A stretch of DNA of 64,000 bases, from contig NZ_LR535679.1 in assembly GCF_900699785.1 (NCBI RefSeq), forward strand, positions 1,612,001-1,676,000, in the 5' to 3' direction. The first letter of the stretch is position 1; each line of letters opens with the position of its first letter. The stretch is from Campylobacter showae (lineage in GTDB: Bacteria > Campylobacterota > Campylobacteria > Campylobacterales > Campylobacteraceae). Made by a program: the position numbers and the translations under genes. Shown here piece by piece: positions 25,123 through 35,475 of the stretch. The notes beneath the pieces were generated by a model. The model was not told the origin of the DNA. It was given only the letters and a program-made list of their open reading frames with translations, and made no database searches.

Positions 25123-26624
25123 TATTTGAAAATCAACTGGAGATCCAGAGGCTAGAGACTGCAAACGAGCTAAGAGATGCAGGTATAAATCCATATCCGC
25201 ACTTTTTGCGCCGCGATATGGATATAACTAAATTTAGGCTCAAATTTAAACACATTATAGACACCGAAGAAAAGAGCGCCGAAGGGCAGCTAGTAAGCCT
25301 CGCCGGACGCGTTAAGCTCATCAGAGATGCGGGCAAGGCGATATTTGCCAACATCGAGGACGAGGACGGCAATCTTCAAATTTACTTTAGTAATAAGACA
25401 CTTGATCCCGATTGGTTTAAGGTCGTAAAGAAAAATATCGAAGTAGGCGACATCATATATGTGCGCGGATATGCTTTCGTCACGCGAACGGGCGAATTTT
25501 CTATGCACGTTAGCGAACTAACTTTAGCGTCAAAGGCCATTTCGCCGCTTCCGGAGAAATTTCACGGGCTAACGGATATCGAGACTAGATACCGCCAGAG
25601 ATACCTCGATATGATAATGAATCCCGAGGTTAGGGCTGATTTTAAGCGCCGCTCGGTTATCGTTAGCACGATCCGCAGATTTTTCGAGGATAAGGGCTTT
25701 TTAGAGGTCGAGACTCCTATGATGCACCCGATCCCCGGCGGAGCTAACGCTAAGCCTTTCGTTACGTTTCACAACGCGCTTGGCGTGGAGAGATTTTTGC
25801 GCATCGCGCCCGAGCTTTATCTAAAGCGTCTCATCGTGGGCGGTTTTGACGCGGTTTACGAGATGAATAGAAATTTCCGCAACGAGGGTATGGATCTAAC
25901 GCATAATCCTGAATTTACAAGCATCGAGTTTTACTGGGCGTGGCACACTTATCACGATTTGATGGGGCTAACCGAGGAGTTATTTAACGTGCTTCTCGAT
26001 AAACTCGATATGCCAAAAATCATCGAATTTGACGGTATGCAGATCGATTTTAGCAAGCCGTTTAAACGCATAAGCTACAAAAAAGCGCTCGTAGAAATCG
26101 GTGGGCTAGATGAAGCAATCATTGGCGATAAGGATAAAATTTTAGCCAAGCTCAAAGCGGACGGTTTTGAGGCAAACGCTAAACTTGATTTGGGGCATTT
26201 GCAGGCCGAACTTTTCGACAACTACGTAGAGAGCAAGCTAACCGATCCGACGTTTATTATCGACTATCCGATTTCTATTAGCCCACTTTCTCGCAGAAGC
26301 GATGCAAACCCCGATATAGCCGAGAGATTTGAGCTATTTATCGCAGGACGCGAGCTAGCTAACGGCTTTAACGAGCTAAACGACCCGATCGATCAATACG
26401 GCCGTTTCGCTTCGCAGATCGAAGCCAAAAACGCCGGCGACGACGAAGCTCACGAGATGGACGAGGACTATGTGAGGGCTCTTGGCTACGCGATGCCTCC
26501 GACTGCCGGGCAGGGTATCGGCATAGATAGGCTCGTGATGCTACTGACCAATAAAAAATCCATCCGTGACGTGGTGCTTTTCCCTGCGATGAGACCGCAA
26601 AAAAACGAAACCAAGGAGAATTAA
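25119..26624 (+). CDS. lysS: Lysyl-tRNA synthetase, class II
   Basis: Charges tRNA-Lys. The 501-residue protein starts at GTG 25119, which overlaps the fur stop (GTGA); the residues from there ([11 protein letters not shown]...) match where LysS proteins begin. The OB-fold anticodon domain (~50-140) has [15 protein letters not shown]. Class II motif 2 is [20 protein letters not shown] and motif 3 [10 protein letters not shown] near residue 475. The stop shares TAATG with glyA. Confidence 0.96.
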   Translation: MIFENQLEIQRLETANELRDAGINPYPHFLRRDMDITKFRLKFKHIIDTEEKSAEGQLVSLAGRVKLIRDAGKAIFANIEDEDGNLQIYFSNKTLDPDWFKVVKKNIEVGDIIYVRGYAFVTRTGEFSMHVSELTLASKAISPLPEKFHGLTDIETRYRQRYLDMIMNPEVRADFKRRSVIVSTIRRFFEDKGFLEVETPMMHPIPGGANAKPFVTFHNALGVERFLRIAPELYLKRLIVGGFDAVYEMNRNFRNEGMDLTHNPEFTSIEFYWAWHTYHDLMGLTEELFNVLLDKLDMPKIIEFDGMQIDFSKPFKRISYKKALVEIGGLDEAIIGDKDKILAKLKADGFEANAKLDLGHLQAELFDNYVESKLTDPTFIIDYPISISPLSRRSDANPDIAERFELFIAGRELANGFNELNDPIDQYGRFASQIEAKNAGDDEAHEMDEDYVRALGYAMPPTAGQGIGIDRLVMLLTNKKSIRDVVLFPAMRPQKNETKEN

Positions 26625-27868
26625 TGAGTTTGCAAAGTTACGATAAAGAAATTTTTGATTTAGTAAATTTAGAACTAAAACGCCAATGCGACCACCTCGA
26701 GATGATTGCGAGCGAAAATTTTACCTATCCTGAAGTGATGGAGGTAATGGGCTCGGTTCTAACTAATAAATACGCGGAAGGCTATCCCGGCAAACGCTAC
26801 TACGGCGGCTGCGAATACGTCGATCAGATCGAGCAGCTAGCGATCGATCGCTGCAAAGAGCTTTTTGGTTGCGAATTTGCAAACGTACAGCCAAACTCGG
26901 GCTCGCAGGCGAACCAGGGCGTTTACGGCGCGCTTTTAAATCCTGGCGATAAAATTTTAGGCATGGATCTAAGCCACGGTGGACACCTAACTCACGGCGC
27001 AAAAGTAAGCAGCTCGGGTAAAATTTATCAGAGCTTTTTCTACGGCGTAGAGCTTGACGGACGCATAAACTACGACAAAGTGATGGAAATCGCGCAAATC
27101 GTAAAGCCAAAGATGATCGTGTGCGGCGCTAGCGCATATACGCGCGAGATCGAATTTAAGAAATTCCGCGAGATCGCCGACGCCGTAGGCGCTATACTCT
27201 TTGCAGACGTAGCGCACATCGCCGGTCTAGTCGTAGCCGGCGAGCATCAGAGTCCGTTCCCGCACTGCGACGTGGTAAGCTCGACTACTCACAAGACGCT
27301 TCGCGGACCTCGCGGCGGTATCATCATGACAAATAACGAGGAGTACGCCAAAAAGATAAATTCATCCATCTTCCCGGGCATCCAGGGCGGACCGCTAGTT
27401 CACGTCATCGCGGCAAAGGCGGTAGGCTTTAAACACAACCTAAGTCCGGAGTGGAAAATTTACGCCAAGCAAGTCAAAGCAAACATCAAAAAACTAGCCG
27501 AAATTTTAGTAAAACGCGGCTTTGATCTAGTTAGCGGCGGTACCGATAACCATCTAGTTTTAATGAGCTTTTTAAATCGCGATTTTAGCGGTAAAGACGC
27601 CGATATTGCTCTTGGAAATGCGGGTATAACGGTAAATAAAAATACGGTCCCTGGCGAAACTAGAAGCCCGTTCGTTACGAGCGGTATCCGCATCGGAAGC
27701 CCGGCTCTTACGGCTCGCGGCATGAAAGAAGCGGAATTTGAGATCATTGCAAATAAAATCGCCGACGTACTAAGCGATATCAATAACGCCGAGCTTCAAA
27801 GCAGGGTAAAAGCCGAGCTAAAAGAGCTTGCGAGCAAATTTATCATCTACGATAGGGCGACTTATTGA
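26624..27868 (+). CDS. glyA: Serine hydroxymethyltransferase
   Basis: PLP enzyme turning serine and tetrahydrofolate into glycine and methylene-THF, the main one-carbon source. The 414-residue protein has [19 protein letters not shown] near the start, the PLP-lysine motif [13 protein letters not shown] at ~222-234 and [12 protein letters not shown] strong AAGGAG precedes the ATG. It overlaps lysS and the following gene by one base each, as in the conserved Campylobacter fur-lysS-glyA run. Confidence 0.97.
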   Translation: MSLQSYDKEIFDLVNLELKRQCDHLEMIASENFTYPEVMEVMGSVLTNKYAEGYPGKRYYGGCEYVDQIEQLAIDRCKELFGCEFANVQPNSGSQANQGVYGALLNPGDKILGMDLSHGGHLTHGAKVSSSGKIYQSFFYGVELDGRINYDKVMEIAQIVKPKMIVCGASAYTREIEFKKFREIADAVGAILFADVAHIAGLVVAGEHQSPFPHCDVVSSTTHKTLRGPRGGIIMTNNEEYAKKINSSIFPGIQGGPLVHVIAAKAVGFKHNLSPEWKIYAKQVKANIKKLAEILVKRGFDLVSGGTDNHLVLMSFLNRDFSGKDADIALGNAGITVNKNTVPGETRSPFVTSGIRIGSPALTARGMKEAEFEIIANKIADVLSDINNAELQSRVKAELKELASKFIIYDRATY

Positions 27869-28410
27869 TGCAGAGCATAGACACCGCGCTAATCAAAATG
27901 AACACGAGCCACTACTGGATCAAGCGCGATAATATCGTAAGCAAGATCGAGTATAAGGGTCGGACATTTTTTAATAAATTCGAGCTCATAAACGAGCCTC
28001 TAAGCTATCAGGTGACAAAAGATCACGACGAGGGCAAGATTACCGTCGCGCACTCGCTGATACTGCCGGGCGACAAGGTCGAAAATATCGTCTTTGACTA
28101 CAACGGCAGGATGCCTGAGCGCTTTTGGCACCGAGCTCAGCTTTTGTTCCGCGAGGAGGGGTTTATAAATTTTACCGCCTACGAGAGCAAGACGCCGGGA
28201 CACTTGCACCTTTACGTGCACAAGGGCCACACGACGCTAAACGAGGGCTATCAGATCGCAAATAAGCTATCTATGCTGCTTAGTTCGCGTTTGGTTAAAG
28301 AGTGGAGAGTGTTTCCGACGATGGAAATGCCGAAAGAATTTAACATCTTGACGTTGCCGTATAAGGTCTATCAAAAAGAGCGCGGCGCAAGCTGGTCAAA
28401 ACATATGTAA
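27868..28410 (+). CDS. DUF1882-family protein
   Basis: 180 residues from ATG 27868, whose A is the last base of the glyA stop. The soluble protein starts [20 protein letters not shown] and contains [18 protein letters not shown]. It is known as the DUF1882 family of epsilonproteobacteria, always behind glyA. The function is unknown. A TTG three bases earlier is less likely as start. Confidence 0.85.
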   Translation: MQSIDTALIKMNTSHYWIKRDNIVSKIEYKGRTFFNKFELINEPLSYQVTKDHDEGKITVAHSLILPGDKVENIVFDYNGRMPERFWHRAQLLFREEGFINFTAYESKTPGHLHLYVHKGHTTLNEGYQIANKLSMLLSSRLVKEWRVFPTMEMPKEFNILTLPYKVYQKERGASWSKHM

Positions 28411-28419
28411 GGAGTAAAA

Positions 28420-29346
28420 ATGGAGTATAACGAGCTAAGAGACATCATGCTTGATAACAACGAGGATAAAAAGAGCAAAAACGTTAAGAGGATCCTCATC
28501 CTCGTCGCCGTTTTCGTCATTATCTTTTTAGCTGTTCTCATCGTGATGAAATTTTTAAATTCGCCGGAGACTAACGATCAAGTCGCGCAAACCGACTCTA
28601 GGCTGGTTTTACCGCCTGAGCCAGACAATACGCGAAGCATCCCGCAGCAAGTGAGCGTACCTGCCACTCCGCCTAGCGAGCCTGCACCGCAAGTAGCGCA
28701 AACTAACGTCCCTCCAGTCGCTCCGCCTCCTCCGTCCGAGCCTCAGGCGCAGCAGCCAAATCCTGCTTTTGAGCAGGTGCCTATAGTGCCTGAAAACAAA
28801 GGTCAAGATAGCTTTGAAGATATGGTAAAAGCGCTCAAGGAAAAAGAGGATAAAAGACAGCAAGATACAGGCGCGGCAGCTCCTGCGCCGACCGAGCCTT
28901 CTACTATACAGGGCGCTTTAAAGCAAAATGATACGCCAAACGCTCAGCCAGGCGAACCAAAAGCCGAGCCTAAGCAGCACGTAAACGTAGTAAAGCAAAA
29001 AGAGCCTAAACAAGAAAAAGCTGCAAAACAGCCTAAAAACGATGCCGCTAAAGAAAAACAAGCAAAACAAAAGCCGGCTAAACAAGCTCCTGCAGCTAGC
29101 GGCGGCGAGGCTCACAGCGGTAGCTACATACAGGTTTTTGCGGTCAAGCACTTTAATGAAAAAGCGCCGGAGCTTGGCAAGCTAAAAGCCGCAGGATACG
29201 CGTATAAGCTATATAGGACGAACGTAAACGGTAGCGAGATTATCAAAGTGCTAGTCGGTCCTTATAGCGGCGAGCAGCTAAAAAGCGAGCTTGCTAAAAT
29301 CAAGCAAAGCGCGGCTCCAAACGCCTTTATCGTAAATATAAAATGA
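28420..29346 (+). CDS. SPOR-domain membrane protein
   Basis: 308 residues: a short cytoplasmic tail, one TM at ~25-45 (ILILVAVFVIIFLAVLIVMKF), a long Pro/Gln/Ala- and then Lys-rich disordered periplasmic linker (~50-225), and a C-terminal SPOR domain (~229-305; GSYIQVFAVKHF ... IKVLVGPYSG). SPOR domains bind denuded peptidoglycan at the septum, so a role in division or wall remodelling is likely. It overlaps aroE by four bases. AAGGAG stands before its ATG. Confidence 0.9.
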   Translation: MEYNELRDIMLDNNEDKKSKNVKRILILVAVFVIIFLAVLIVMKFLNSPETNDQVAQTDSRLVLPPEPDNTRSIPQQVSVPATPPSEPAPQVAQTNVPPVAPPPPSEPQAQQPNPAFEQVPIVPENKGQDSFEDMVKALKEKEDKRQQDTGAAAPAPTEPSTIQGALKQNDTPNAQPGEPKAEPKQHVNVVKQKEPKQEKAAKQPKNDAAKEKQAKQKPAKQAPAASGGEAHSGSYIQVFAVKHFNEKAPELGKLKAAGYAYKLYRTNVNGSEIIKVLVGPYSGEQLKSELAKIKQSAAPNAFIVNIK

Positions 29347-30158
29347 TGATTTTTGCCGTTTTCGGCAACCCTATCTCTCACTCCGTTTCGCCGAGGCTAC
29401 ACAACTTAGCCCTCGGCGAGCTGGGTCTATCTTGCGAAGCCCTATATACTCGCTACGAGCTCTCAGACGGCTCGCGACTCATCTCTAAATTTAAAGAACT
29501 AAAACTAAGCGGCGCAAACGTAACCGTACCTCACAAAGAAGCTGCGCTCGCACAGTGCGACGTTGCGGACGAAACTGCTGCTAAAATCGGCTCCGTAAAC
29601 ACTCTAGTATCTCGCGGCGATAAAATTTACGGATACAATACCGATGCGCCGGGATTTTTACGAGCGATAGAAGATTTTGGACAGATAAACTCAGCTCTTG
29701 TTTTAGGCGCTGGCGGGACGGCTAGGGCGGTCGCCTACGCGCTAAAGAGCCGCGGCGTGCGAGTTTGCGTGCTAAATAGAAGCGAGGAGAGACTAGCTAA
29801 TTTTGCCGAATTTGAAAAATTTAGCTGGGCGAATTTTGGCAAATTTAATGGCGGCAAATTTGATCTCGTCGTAAATACGACTTCGGCTGGGCTAAAAGAC
29901 GAAAATTTGCCCGCGCCGATTGAGATTTTACGTCCGATTTTTGATGAAGCTAAATTTGCCTTCGACGTGATTTACGGCAAGAAAACGCCATTTTTAAATT
30001 TAGCCGCCGCTAGCGGACTCGCGCATAAAGACGGCTCGGAGATGCTGCTTTTTCAGGCGGTAAAGGCGTTAAATTTATTTTTCGAGGGCTCGCTTGACGA
30101 GGCCAAAATCGAAGCCTCGATGCGAAAAGCCCTTTATTTATCGGCTTCTTCTAGATAA
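29343..30158 (+). CDS. aroE: Shikimate dehydrogenase
   Basis: NADPH-dependent reduction of 3-dehydroshikimate in aromatic amino-acid synthesis. The 271 residues begin FAVFGNPISHSVSP (shikimate-binding S-x-S). VTVPHKEAA carries the catalytic Lys. The nucleotide loop is GAGGTARAV (~124-132), then VNTTSAGL and VIYGKKTPFL. Two ATGs in tandem overlap the SPOR stop, and the start may be 29346. The 3' end overlaps that of pyk by 25 bp on the other strand. Confidence 0.95.
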   Translation: MMIFAVFGNPISHSVSPRLHNLALGELGLSCEALYTRYELSDGSRLISKFKELKLSGANVTVPHKEAALAQCDVADETAAKIGSVNTLVSRGDKIYGYNTDAPGFLRAIEDFGQINSALVLGAGGTARAVAYALKSRGVRVCVLNRSEERLANFAEFEKFSWANFGKFNGGKFDLVVNTTSAGLKDENLPAPIEILRPIFDEAKFAFDVIYGKKTPFLNLAAASGLAHKDGSEMLLFQAVKALNLFFEGSLDEAKIEASMRKALYLSASSR

Positions 30159-31588
30159 TAATCTATCTGAGCTTTTCTTAAAATTCTGATCAAGTCAGAG
30201 CTGCCCGCCACTCCAGTCGGATATCCGGCCGTCATGATGTAGCTTTTGTCGTCTTTTATATAGCCTTTTTGGACTGCGGCTTTGATCGATTTGGCCATCA
30301 GCGTATGCAGTCTTTCTTCCTTTTCTATCACGAATGCCGCGGTGATGCCCCAGCAAAGAGTCAGCCTGTACGCGGCCTGTTCGTTGTGCGTTATGGCGAT
30401 GATATCTATATCCGTGCGGTATCTGGCTAGTTTTGCCGCCGAGCCGCCCGATGAGGTTAGCGCGATGATGCCGTCTACTTTTAGCGCAGAGGCGAGCCTA
30501 GCTGTACTAGATGCCATCATATCCGTATCGTCGTAGCGGTCGAAATCAAATTTGTTAAAAGGATAAATTTGCTGCGTTTGGATTATTGTATTGCTCATCG
30601 CTTCCACGACGGCGACCGGGTTTATGCCGACCGCGCTTTCTTCGCTTAGCATGACTACGTCGGTGCCGTCTAGTACGGCGTTTGCTACGTCGCTGATCTC
30701 GGCTCTAGTTGCCGTTTCGTGCTCAGCCATGCTTAGCATCATCTGCGTAGCGGTGATGACGGGTTTAACAGCTTCGTTTGCTTTTTTGATGATGAGCTTT
30801 TGGATCGTCGGTACCTTATAGTACGGCACCTCGATACCCAGATCTCCGCGAGCGACCATCACGCCGTCGCTAACCTCGATGATCTCGTCGATGTTTTCCA
30901 CGGCGTCAAATTTTTCTATTTTGGCGTAAATTTGAGCTTTAGAACCAAAGCCCTTTAGGATTTCTCTGGCTTTTCTTATGTCGTTTGCGTTTTGCACGAA
31001 AGAGATTGCGACGAAATGCACGCCATTTTTGGCGCCGAATTCCAAATCTTTTAAATCTTTAGGCGTGATAACTTCGATATTAAGCTTGGTATTTGGGAAA
31101 TTTACGCCCTTGTTCGAGCGGAGTATCCCGTCGTTTTCCACTACGGCTTCTACTTTTTGAGCGCTTGCGTTTATGATTTTGGCACGGATCTGCCCGTCGC
31201 ATAGATATATGTACTCGCCCGTTTTTAGTGCGGCTAAAATTTGAGGCTGGTTTATGCAAAGCTTATAGCGGTTTTCGTCTATTTGCTCGCCGAGTATTTC
31301 TTCTTTTACGAAGATTAGAGTATCGCCGATTTTTAGTTTAAATTCGCTTCTGTCTAGCTTGCCGACTCTTATTTTAGGGCCGCAGATATCCTGAAATATA
31401 CCTATTTTGCGCCCGAGCTTCGCCTCTACTTGCCTGATTTTATCGATATTTGATTTGTGGTATTCGTGCGTGCCGTGGCTGAAATTTAGCCTAAAAGCAT
31501 TAACTCCGGCCAAAACTAATTGCTCCATAACCTCTATGGATTCGCTGGCCGGTCCGACCGTGGCTAGGATTTTGGTTTTTTTATTCAT
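30134..31588 (-). CDS. pyk: Pyruvate kinase
   Basis: Transfers phosphate from PEP to ADP, the last step of glycolysis. It is 484 residues when started at ATG 31588, which has AGGGG upstream and gives the usual N-terminus MNKKTKILATVGPAS; a longer frame reaches 31666 but would run through the promoter. FRLNFSHG, the catalytic IAKIEKFDAVENIDEI, MVARGDLGIEVP and the ATQMML motif follow, with a C-terminal domain (ALTSSGGSAAKLARYR). Divergent from dctP; GGTAAAATTGCG is a probable -10 region. Confidence 0.96.
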   Translation of the reverse strand: MNKKTKILATVGPASESIEVMEQLVLAGVNAFRLNFSHGTHEYHKSNIDKIRQVEAKLGRKIGIFQDICGPKIRVGKLDRSEFKLKIGDTLIFVKEEILGEQIDENRYKLCINQPQILAALKTGEYIYLCDGQIRAKIINASAQKVEAVVENDGILRSNKGVNFPNTKLNIEVITPKDLKDLEFGAKNGVHFVAISFVQNANDIRKAREILKGFGSKAQIYAKIEKFDAVENIDEIIEVSDGVMVARGDLGIEVPYYKVPTIQKLIIKKANEAVKPVITATQMMLSMAEHETATRAEISDVANAVLDGTDVVMLSEESAVGINPVAVVEAMSNTIIQTQQIYPFNKFDFDRYDDTDMMASSTARLASALKVDGIIALTSSGGSAAKLARYRTDIDIIAITHNEQAAYRLTLCWGITAAFVIEKEERLHTLMAKSIKAAVQKGYIKDDKSYIMTAGYPTGVAGSSDLIRILRKAQIDYYLEEADK

Positions 31589-31636
31589 GGATGCCCCTTT
31601 TTTGCGCAATTTTACCAAATTTTTAAAAAAAATAAG

Positions 31637-31642
31637 TATAAT
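31637..31642 (+). promoter_or_regulatory. -10 box of the TRAP binding-protein gene
   Basis: TATAAT in AATAAGTATAATCGG, 27 bases before the ATG at 31669, preceded by an A/T-rich tract, in the 80-bp space divergent from pyk. Confidence 0.7.
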
Positions 31643-31668
31643 CGGCCAATTTATTTCAAGGAGCAAAA

Positions 31669-32724
31669 ATGAAAAAGTTTTTAGCGGTTTTGGCTGCTTT
31701 TGGCTTAGCGCTAAGCGCGAACGCAGCGGACAAAACCTATAAACTAAAGCTAGCTAGCACCTGGGAGAGTACGACTCCGGTTTTGGGTGACGCGGCGAAA
31801 GAATTTAAACGCGCGGTCGAGACGCTATCTGACGGCAGGTTAGAGGTGAGGATAGACTATCCGTCTAAGCACAAGGCACCGTTTGGTATCCTAGACTTCG
31901 TTAAGGGCGGTCAGTACGATATCGGCTACACTGCGTCTTATTATTACAAGGGCAAGGACGCAAACACTATGTTTTTCACCGCCGTGCCTTTTGGTATGAC
32001 TGCAGGCGAACTACGCGCATGGTATGAATTTGGCGGCGGCAAGCAGCTAGAGGAAAAAGTTTACGATAAATACAACATCAAAGTCTTTAACGCGGGCGAC
32101 ACGGGCACGCAAATGGGCGGTTGGTTTAAAAAAGAGATCAAAAGCGTAGAGGATCTAAAAGGTCTAAAGATCAGAATTCCTGGCTTTGGCGGCGAGGTTA
32201 TGGCGCGCGTGGGAGCTACGATAAATACGATCCCGACCGGCGAGCTATATATGGCGCTAGAGATGGGCACGATCGACTCGGTCGAGTGGGTGAGCCCTGC
32301 GTTTGATATGGGTCTTGGCTTCCATAAAATCGCCAAATACTACTACACAGGCTGGCAAGAGCCGAGCGGTCAGACTCAGTTTTTTGTAAATAAAAAGACC
32401 TACGAGAAGCTACCTGCTGACCTTCAGGCCGTGATCGAGGCTGCGGCTAATCAAGTAGCTAGCATGCTAAATACGCGCTCGTTCTTTGATAACGCCGAAT
32501 ACTGGGCGAAGATGAAAGCCGAGTATCCTGATATCGAGGTTCGCTCGTTCCCGCAGGACGTTATGGACGCGCTTAGAAAAGCAAGCGACGAAATCCTAGA
32601 CGAAGAGGCGGCGAAAGATCCGCTGTTTAAGGAGATATTGGACTCTCAAAGAGCGTTTTTGGCTAAGGCTCGCGAGTGGACGAAAATTTCCGAGTTCTCG
32701 TATATCCAAAAAACTACGAAATAA
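31669..32724 (+). CDS. dctP: TRAP transporter solute-binding protein (DctP/TakP type)
   Basis: A periplasmic binding protein of 351 residues with a signal peptide (cleavage probably after SANA, residue 19). It has the family elements GQYDIGYTASYYYKG, LKGLKIRIPGFGGEV with the conserved substrate-carboxylate Arg, PTGELYMALEMGTID, VEWVSPAFD and KYYYTGWQEPSG. This pattern is closest to the alpha-keto-acid/mannitol-chloroaromatic branch (TakP). It has its own promoter and a strong terminator. No permease genes adjoin it; the only TRAP permeases here are dctQM at 57.6 kb, which may be its partners. Confidence 0.9.
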   Translation: MKKFLAVLAAFGLALSANAADKTYKLKLASTWESTTPVLGDAAKEFKRAVETLSDGRLEVRIDYPSKHKAPFGILDFVKGGQYDIGYTASYYYKGKDANTMFFTAVPFGMTAGELRAWYEFGGGKQLEEKVYDKYNIKVFNAGDTGTQMGGWFKKEIKSVEDLKGLKIRIPGFGGEVMARVGATINTIPTGELYMALEMGTIDSVEWVSPAFDMGLGFHKIAKYYYTGWQEPSGQTQFFVNKKTYEKLPADLQAVIEAAANQVASMLNTRSFFDNAEYWAKMKAEYPDIEVRSFPQDVMDALRKASDEILDEEAAKDPLFKEILDSQRAFLAKAREWTKISEFSYIQKTTK

Positions 32725-32751
32725 CTTCTCGTCGCTCGTTTCGGGCGGCTT

Positions 32752-32781
32752 AAATTTACGGCCTTCGGGTCGTAAATTTTT
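32752..32781 (+). terminator. Intrinsic terminator of the dctP-like gene
   Basis: AAATTTACGGCC, loop TTCG, then GGTCGTAAATTT: a 12-bp stem with one G-T pair and a TTCG tetraloop, followed by Ts. It lies 28 bp after the stop. Confidence 0.85.
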
Positions 32782-32997
32782 AAACTCTCTTTTTATTCCT
32801 TTTCGGCTTTAGGGCTGTGCGTTAAATTTGAGTCGTTATATAAATTTGACTGGCTTTGGTGATGGGTTAAATTTAAAGCGGTTTATCGGTTTAAAAATAT
32901 GTGGGCAAATTTGCTCGCCTAGTCTTAAATTTGGATTTGAGCGAATTTAAAAACGTAGCGTTAAATTTATAAAAATCCTCACGCGCCAGAGTTAAAT

Positions 32998-33570
32998 TTA
33001 CAGTTCCGTCCTGCTATCAAGCGCTTTCATGAGCGATAGAAGGTCGATGTTTTCGAGATTTACGCCTGTTGGTACTCCTTGGGCTATCTTGCTAAATTTG
33101 ACTCCCAAATCGCTTAGCTTATCCTCGATAAATACCATCACAGCATCGCTACTAAGCCCCGGCGTTAGCGCGAAAATGATCTCGGTTACGCCGTTTTGTT
33201 CTATGATCGTGCGCAGTTTTTCGGTTTGCTCCTGCGTTATCTCCTCGAGCACGAAGTAGCGCCCGCGGTAGATCGCGCTTTGCTCGAAAACTAGGATATC
33301 TTTTGGACTTTCGACGACGGCTAGCAGCTCCTTCTCGCGCGTTTCGTCGCTGCAAATGTCGCAAATCTCGTCCTCGCTAAGTCCGCCGCAAATTTGACAT
33401 TTGCCCGTAAACCTCACTGCGTCCTCGATGCTCTGCGCGAGTTTTAGCCCGCCGAAGCTGTCCTTTAGGCAGACGTGATAGGCGTAGCGCTGGGCGGATT
33501 TTTTGCCCACGCCCGGTAGCCGTTCAAAGGCCGCTACGAGCTCGTTAAATTTCTCAAGCCCTTTTTTCAA
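32998..33570 (-). CDS. recR: Recombination protein RecR
   Basis: RecR works with RecO in loading RecA at gaps. The 190-residue protein has an N-terminal helix-hairpin-helix (ERLPGVGKKSAQRYAYH), a four-Cys zinc site (CQICGGLSEDEICDIC at ~57-72) and a Toprim domain (LLAVVESPKDILVFE, ALTPGLSSDAV). Its start overlaps the racS end by 17 bp, the same dnaJ-racR-racS-recR order as C. jejuni. Confidence 0.96.
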   Translation of the reverse strand: MKKGLEKFNELVAAFERLPGVGKKSAQRYAYHVCLKDSFGGLKLAQSIEDAVRFTGKCQICGGLSEDEICDICSDETREKELLAVVESPKDILVFEQSAIYRGRYFVLEEITQEQTEKLRTIIEQNGVTEIIFALTPGLSSDAVMVFIEDKLSDLGVKFSKIAQGVPTGVNLENIDLLSLMKALDSRTEL

Positions 33571-34807
33571 CGCTTTCCTTTGGATCGGTGCAAATTTTAA
33601 ACGCGTGATAGCCGTCCTCGTATGAGTATTTTAGGCTAAATTTGTGCATGCGGCAGATGTGGTCGATGATATAAAGGCCTAGACCCATGCCGCTGCTTTT
33701 GGTGCCCTTTTCGCGGATGAAGGCTTGCATGTAGTACTCGATAGGATTTTGTAGCGGTTGTCCTAGATTTCTCACAACGATGCCGTCTTTGTCGCAGATA
33801 ACCTGTGCCTTTTTGTCGTCGGCGTATTTTAGGGCGTTATCTATGAGGTTTTTGATCGCGAGCGAAAAGAGCCCGAAATCCACGCGCAGTAATATATCTC
33901 GGCGGATATCTACGCCTACTTTTTCTTCAAATTTATCGAGCATCAGCATGTCGCGCGCCTGATCAAGGATGTTTGAAAAGTACGACTCCTGATAGTTTAG
34001 CGCGTAGTTTTTGGATAGTAGTTGTTCTATCTTGCCAAACTCGTTTATGAGCATATCTAGGCGCTCAAATATCGCTATTAAGCGGGTTTTGTGCGTAGGG
34101 TTTTGCACCATCTCGGAGACTATGCGGCCTTTACCGATCGGCGTTTTTAGCTCGTGCATGATAGTGCGTAAAAACAGCTGCCTAGAGCGCAAAAGCTCCC
34201 TAATCTTGCTAGCTGCGGCGTCAAATTCTATCGCGACCTTGGCGATCTCGTCGTCGGAGTCGGGTTTGGCGATATTTACGTCCATATTTCCGGCGCCAAA
34301 TTTCCTGATATCAGAGCTTAGTTTTTTAAGCGGCATCAGCGACTTCATCACCGAAACGTAAAGCGACACCAAAAGCGCCGTCGTGAGGATAAAACCAACC
34401 CAAATCGGATCGTTTATATTTTTTGTATCGTCGCTTTCTAATAAAATTTGAAACGAAGGATTTTTGATCTGCAGGTACAAACTGTCCTGAAAAAGCAGCG
34501 ACTGAAATAGCCCTAGCTGCGTTTGTTTGGCAAAGACCGTCTTGCCGGTGCTTATGACGTTTGCGACGGTTTTGTCGCTCTTAACGTAGGTTAGTCCGAA
34601 ATTTCTAAAATAATTAGTCAAATCGCTAGGCGGATTTGACTTTTCGTATGAGGCGATGAGGTAGTTTATCGCGTTTAGCTGCTTGTTTTTTATCTTTTCT
34701 AGCGCGTTATCCAGCTGCATGCTCGCAAACGTGTAGAACAAGATACAAACAAGCGAAAACGCCAGCGCGAAAACTACCGAAATCTTCGTGGTTAAGGAGT
34801 ATCTCAT
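33554..34807 (-). CDS. racS: Sensor histidine kinase RacS
   Basis: Inner-membrane sensor of the RacRS two-component system, which in C. jejuni responds to temperature and low oxygen/alternative electron acceptors. 417 residues: TM1 ~8-28, a ~105-residue periplasmic part, TM2 ~134-154, HAMP ~155-208, H-box IMHELKTP with H218, N-box NLIDNALKYAD, and G2 box GMGLGLYII. The first glycine box is poorly kept (DKDGIVVRNLG). It overlaps racR by four bases. The name rests on synteny plus domain build. Confidence 0.88.
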   Translation of the reverse strand: MRYSLTTKISVVFALAFSLVCILFYTFASMQLDNALEKIKNKQLNAINYLIASYEKSNPPSDLTNYFRNFGLTYVKSDKTVANVISTGKTVFAKQTQLGLFQSLLFQDSLYLQIKNPSFQILLESDDTKNINDPIWVGFILTTALLVSLYVSVMKSLMPLKKLSSDIRKFGAGNMDVNIAKPDSDDEIAKVAIEFDAAASKIRELLRSRQLFLRTIMHELKTPIGKGRIVSEMVQNPTHKTRLIAIFERLDMLINEFGKIEQLLSKNYALNYQESYFSNILDQARDMLMLDKFEEKVGVDIRRDILLRVDFGLFSLAIKNLIDNALKYADDKKAQVICDKDGIVVRNLGQPLQNPIEYYMQAFIREKGTKSSGMGLGLYIIDHICRMHKFSLKYSYEDGYHAFKICTDPKESVEKRA

Positions 34808-35475
34808 CCTATGAGTTTATAGCCTATTCCGCGTACCGAAAATATATGTTTAGGCGCTTTTGAGCTGTCGCCGATTTTGGTTCTTAGTCTGCCGATGATC
34901 ACGTCTAGGCTTTTTGAGTCTTTGTCTTTTAGGCTTTTGCAGTTATAAACTAGCTGCTCGCGAGAAACCGAAAAGCTGTGCTGTTTGATAAGATAGCTCA
35001 AGATCTCGTACTCGGCCGGCGTTAGTGTTAGGCTTTCGTTGTTGTAGTAGATTTCGTGTCTGCGCTCGTCTATCCTAAATAGCGTATCCACGACCTCTTC
35101 TTGCACTTCGTTGGTCTTTTTGTAGCGGCGGATTAGGCTCATGATGCGCGCGTACATTTCCTTTGGATCGTACGGTTTTGGTAGATAGTCGTCCGCGCCT
35201 AGCTGTAGGCCCACGACCTTGTCGCTGATGTCGCTGCGAGCAGAGGAGATGATGATAGGGATGTTGTATTTGCTACGGATCTCTTTGCACACCTCTAGGC
35301 CGTCCATGCCCGGTAAAGTAAGGTCTAGGATAAGCAGGTCGAAATTTTTCACTCCGGCGCTTAGTCCTAAATAAGGGTCTTCGAAATTTGTTACTTTTAT
35401 ATTAAAATCGCTCAAGTACTCGGATAGGATTTGCGCGAATTCCGGATCGTCTTCAATCATTAAAACATTAATCAT
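34804..35475 (-). CDS. racR: Response regulator RacR (OmpR family)
   Basis: A 223-residue DNA-binding regulator. The receiver domain has the acidic pair E8-D9-D10, phospho-acceptor D51 (LILDLTLPGMDG), SSARSD and KPYDP with the conserved Lys. The C-terminal winged helix has LTPAEYEILSYL, SREQLV, KSLDVIIGRLR and the wing VRGIGYKL. It is the first gene of racR-racS-recR, divergent from dnaJ by 161 bp, an AT-rich stretch that should hold both promoters. Confidence 0.92.
   Translation of the reverse strand: MINVLMIEDDPEFAQILSEYLSDFNIKVTNFEDPYLGLSAGVKNFDLLILDLTLPGMDGLEVCKEIRSKYNIPIIISSARSDISDKVVGLQLGADDYLPKPYDPKEMYARIMSLIRRYKKTNEVQEEVVDTLFRIDERRHEIYYNNESLTLTPAEYEILSYLIKQHSFSVSREQLVYNCKSLKDKDSKSLDVIIGRLRTKIGDSSKAPKHIFSVRGIGYKLIG

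Noticed and set aside
31589-31666. Longer N-terminus for pyruvate kinase
   Set aside because: The added 26 residues run over the promoter region and are not part of the family; the ATG at 31588 has a proper SD.
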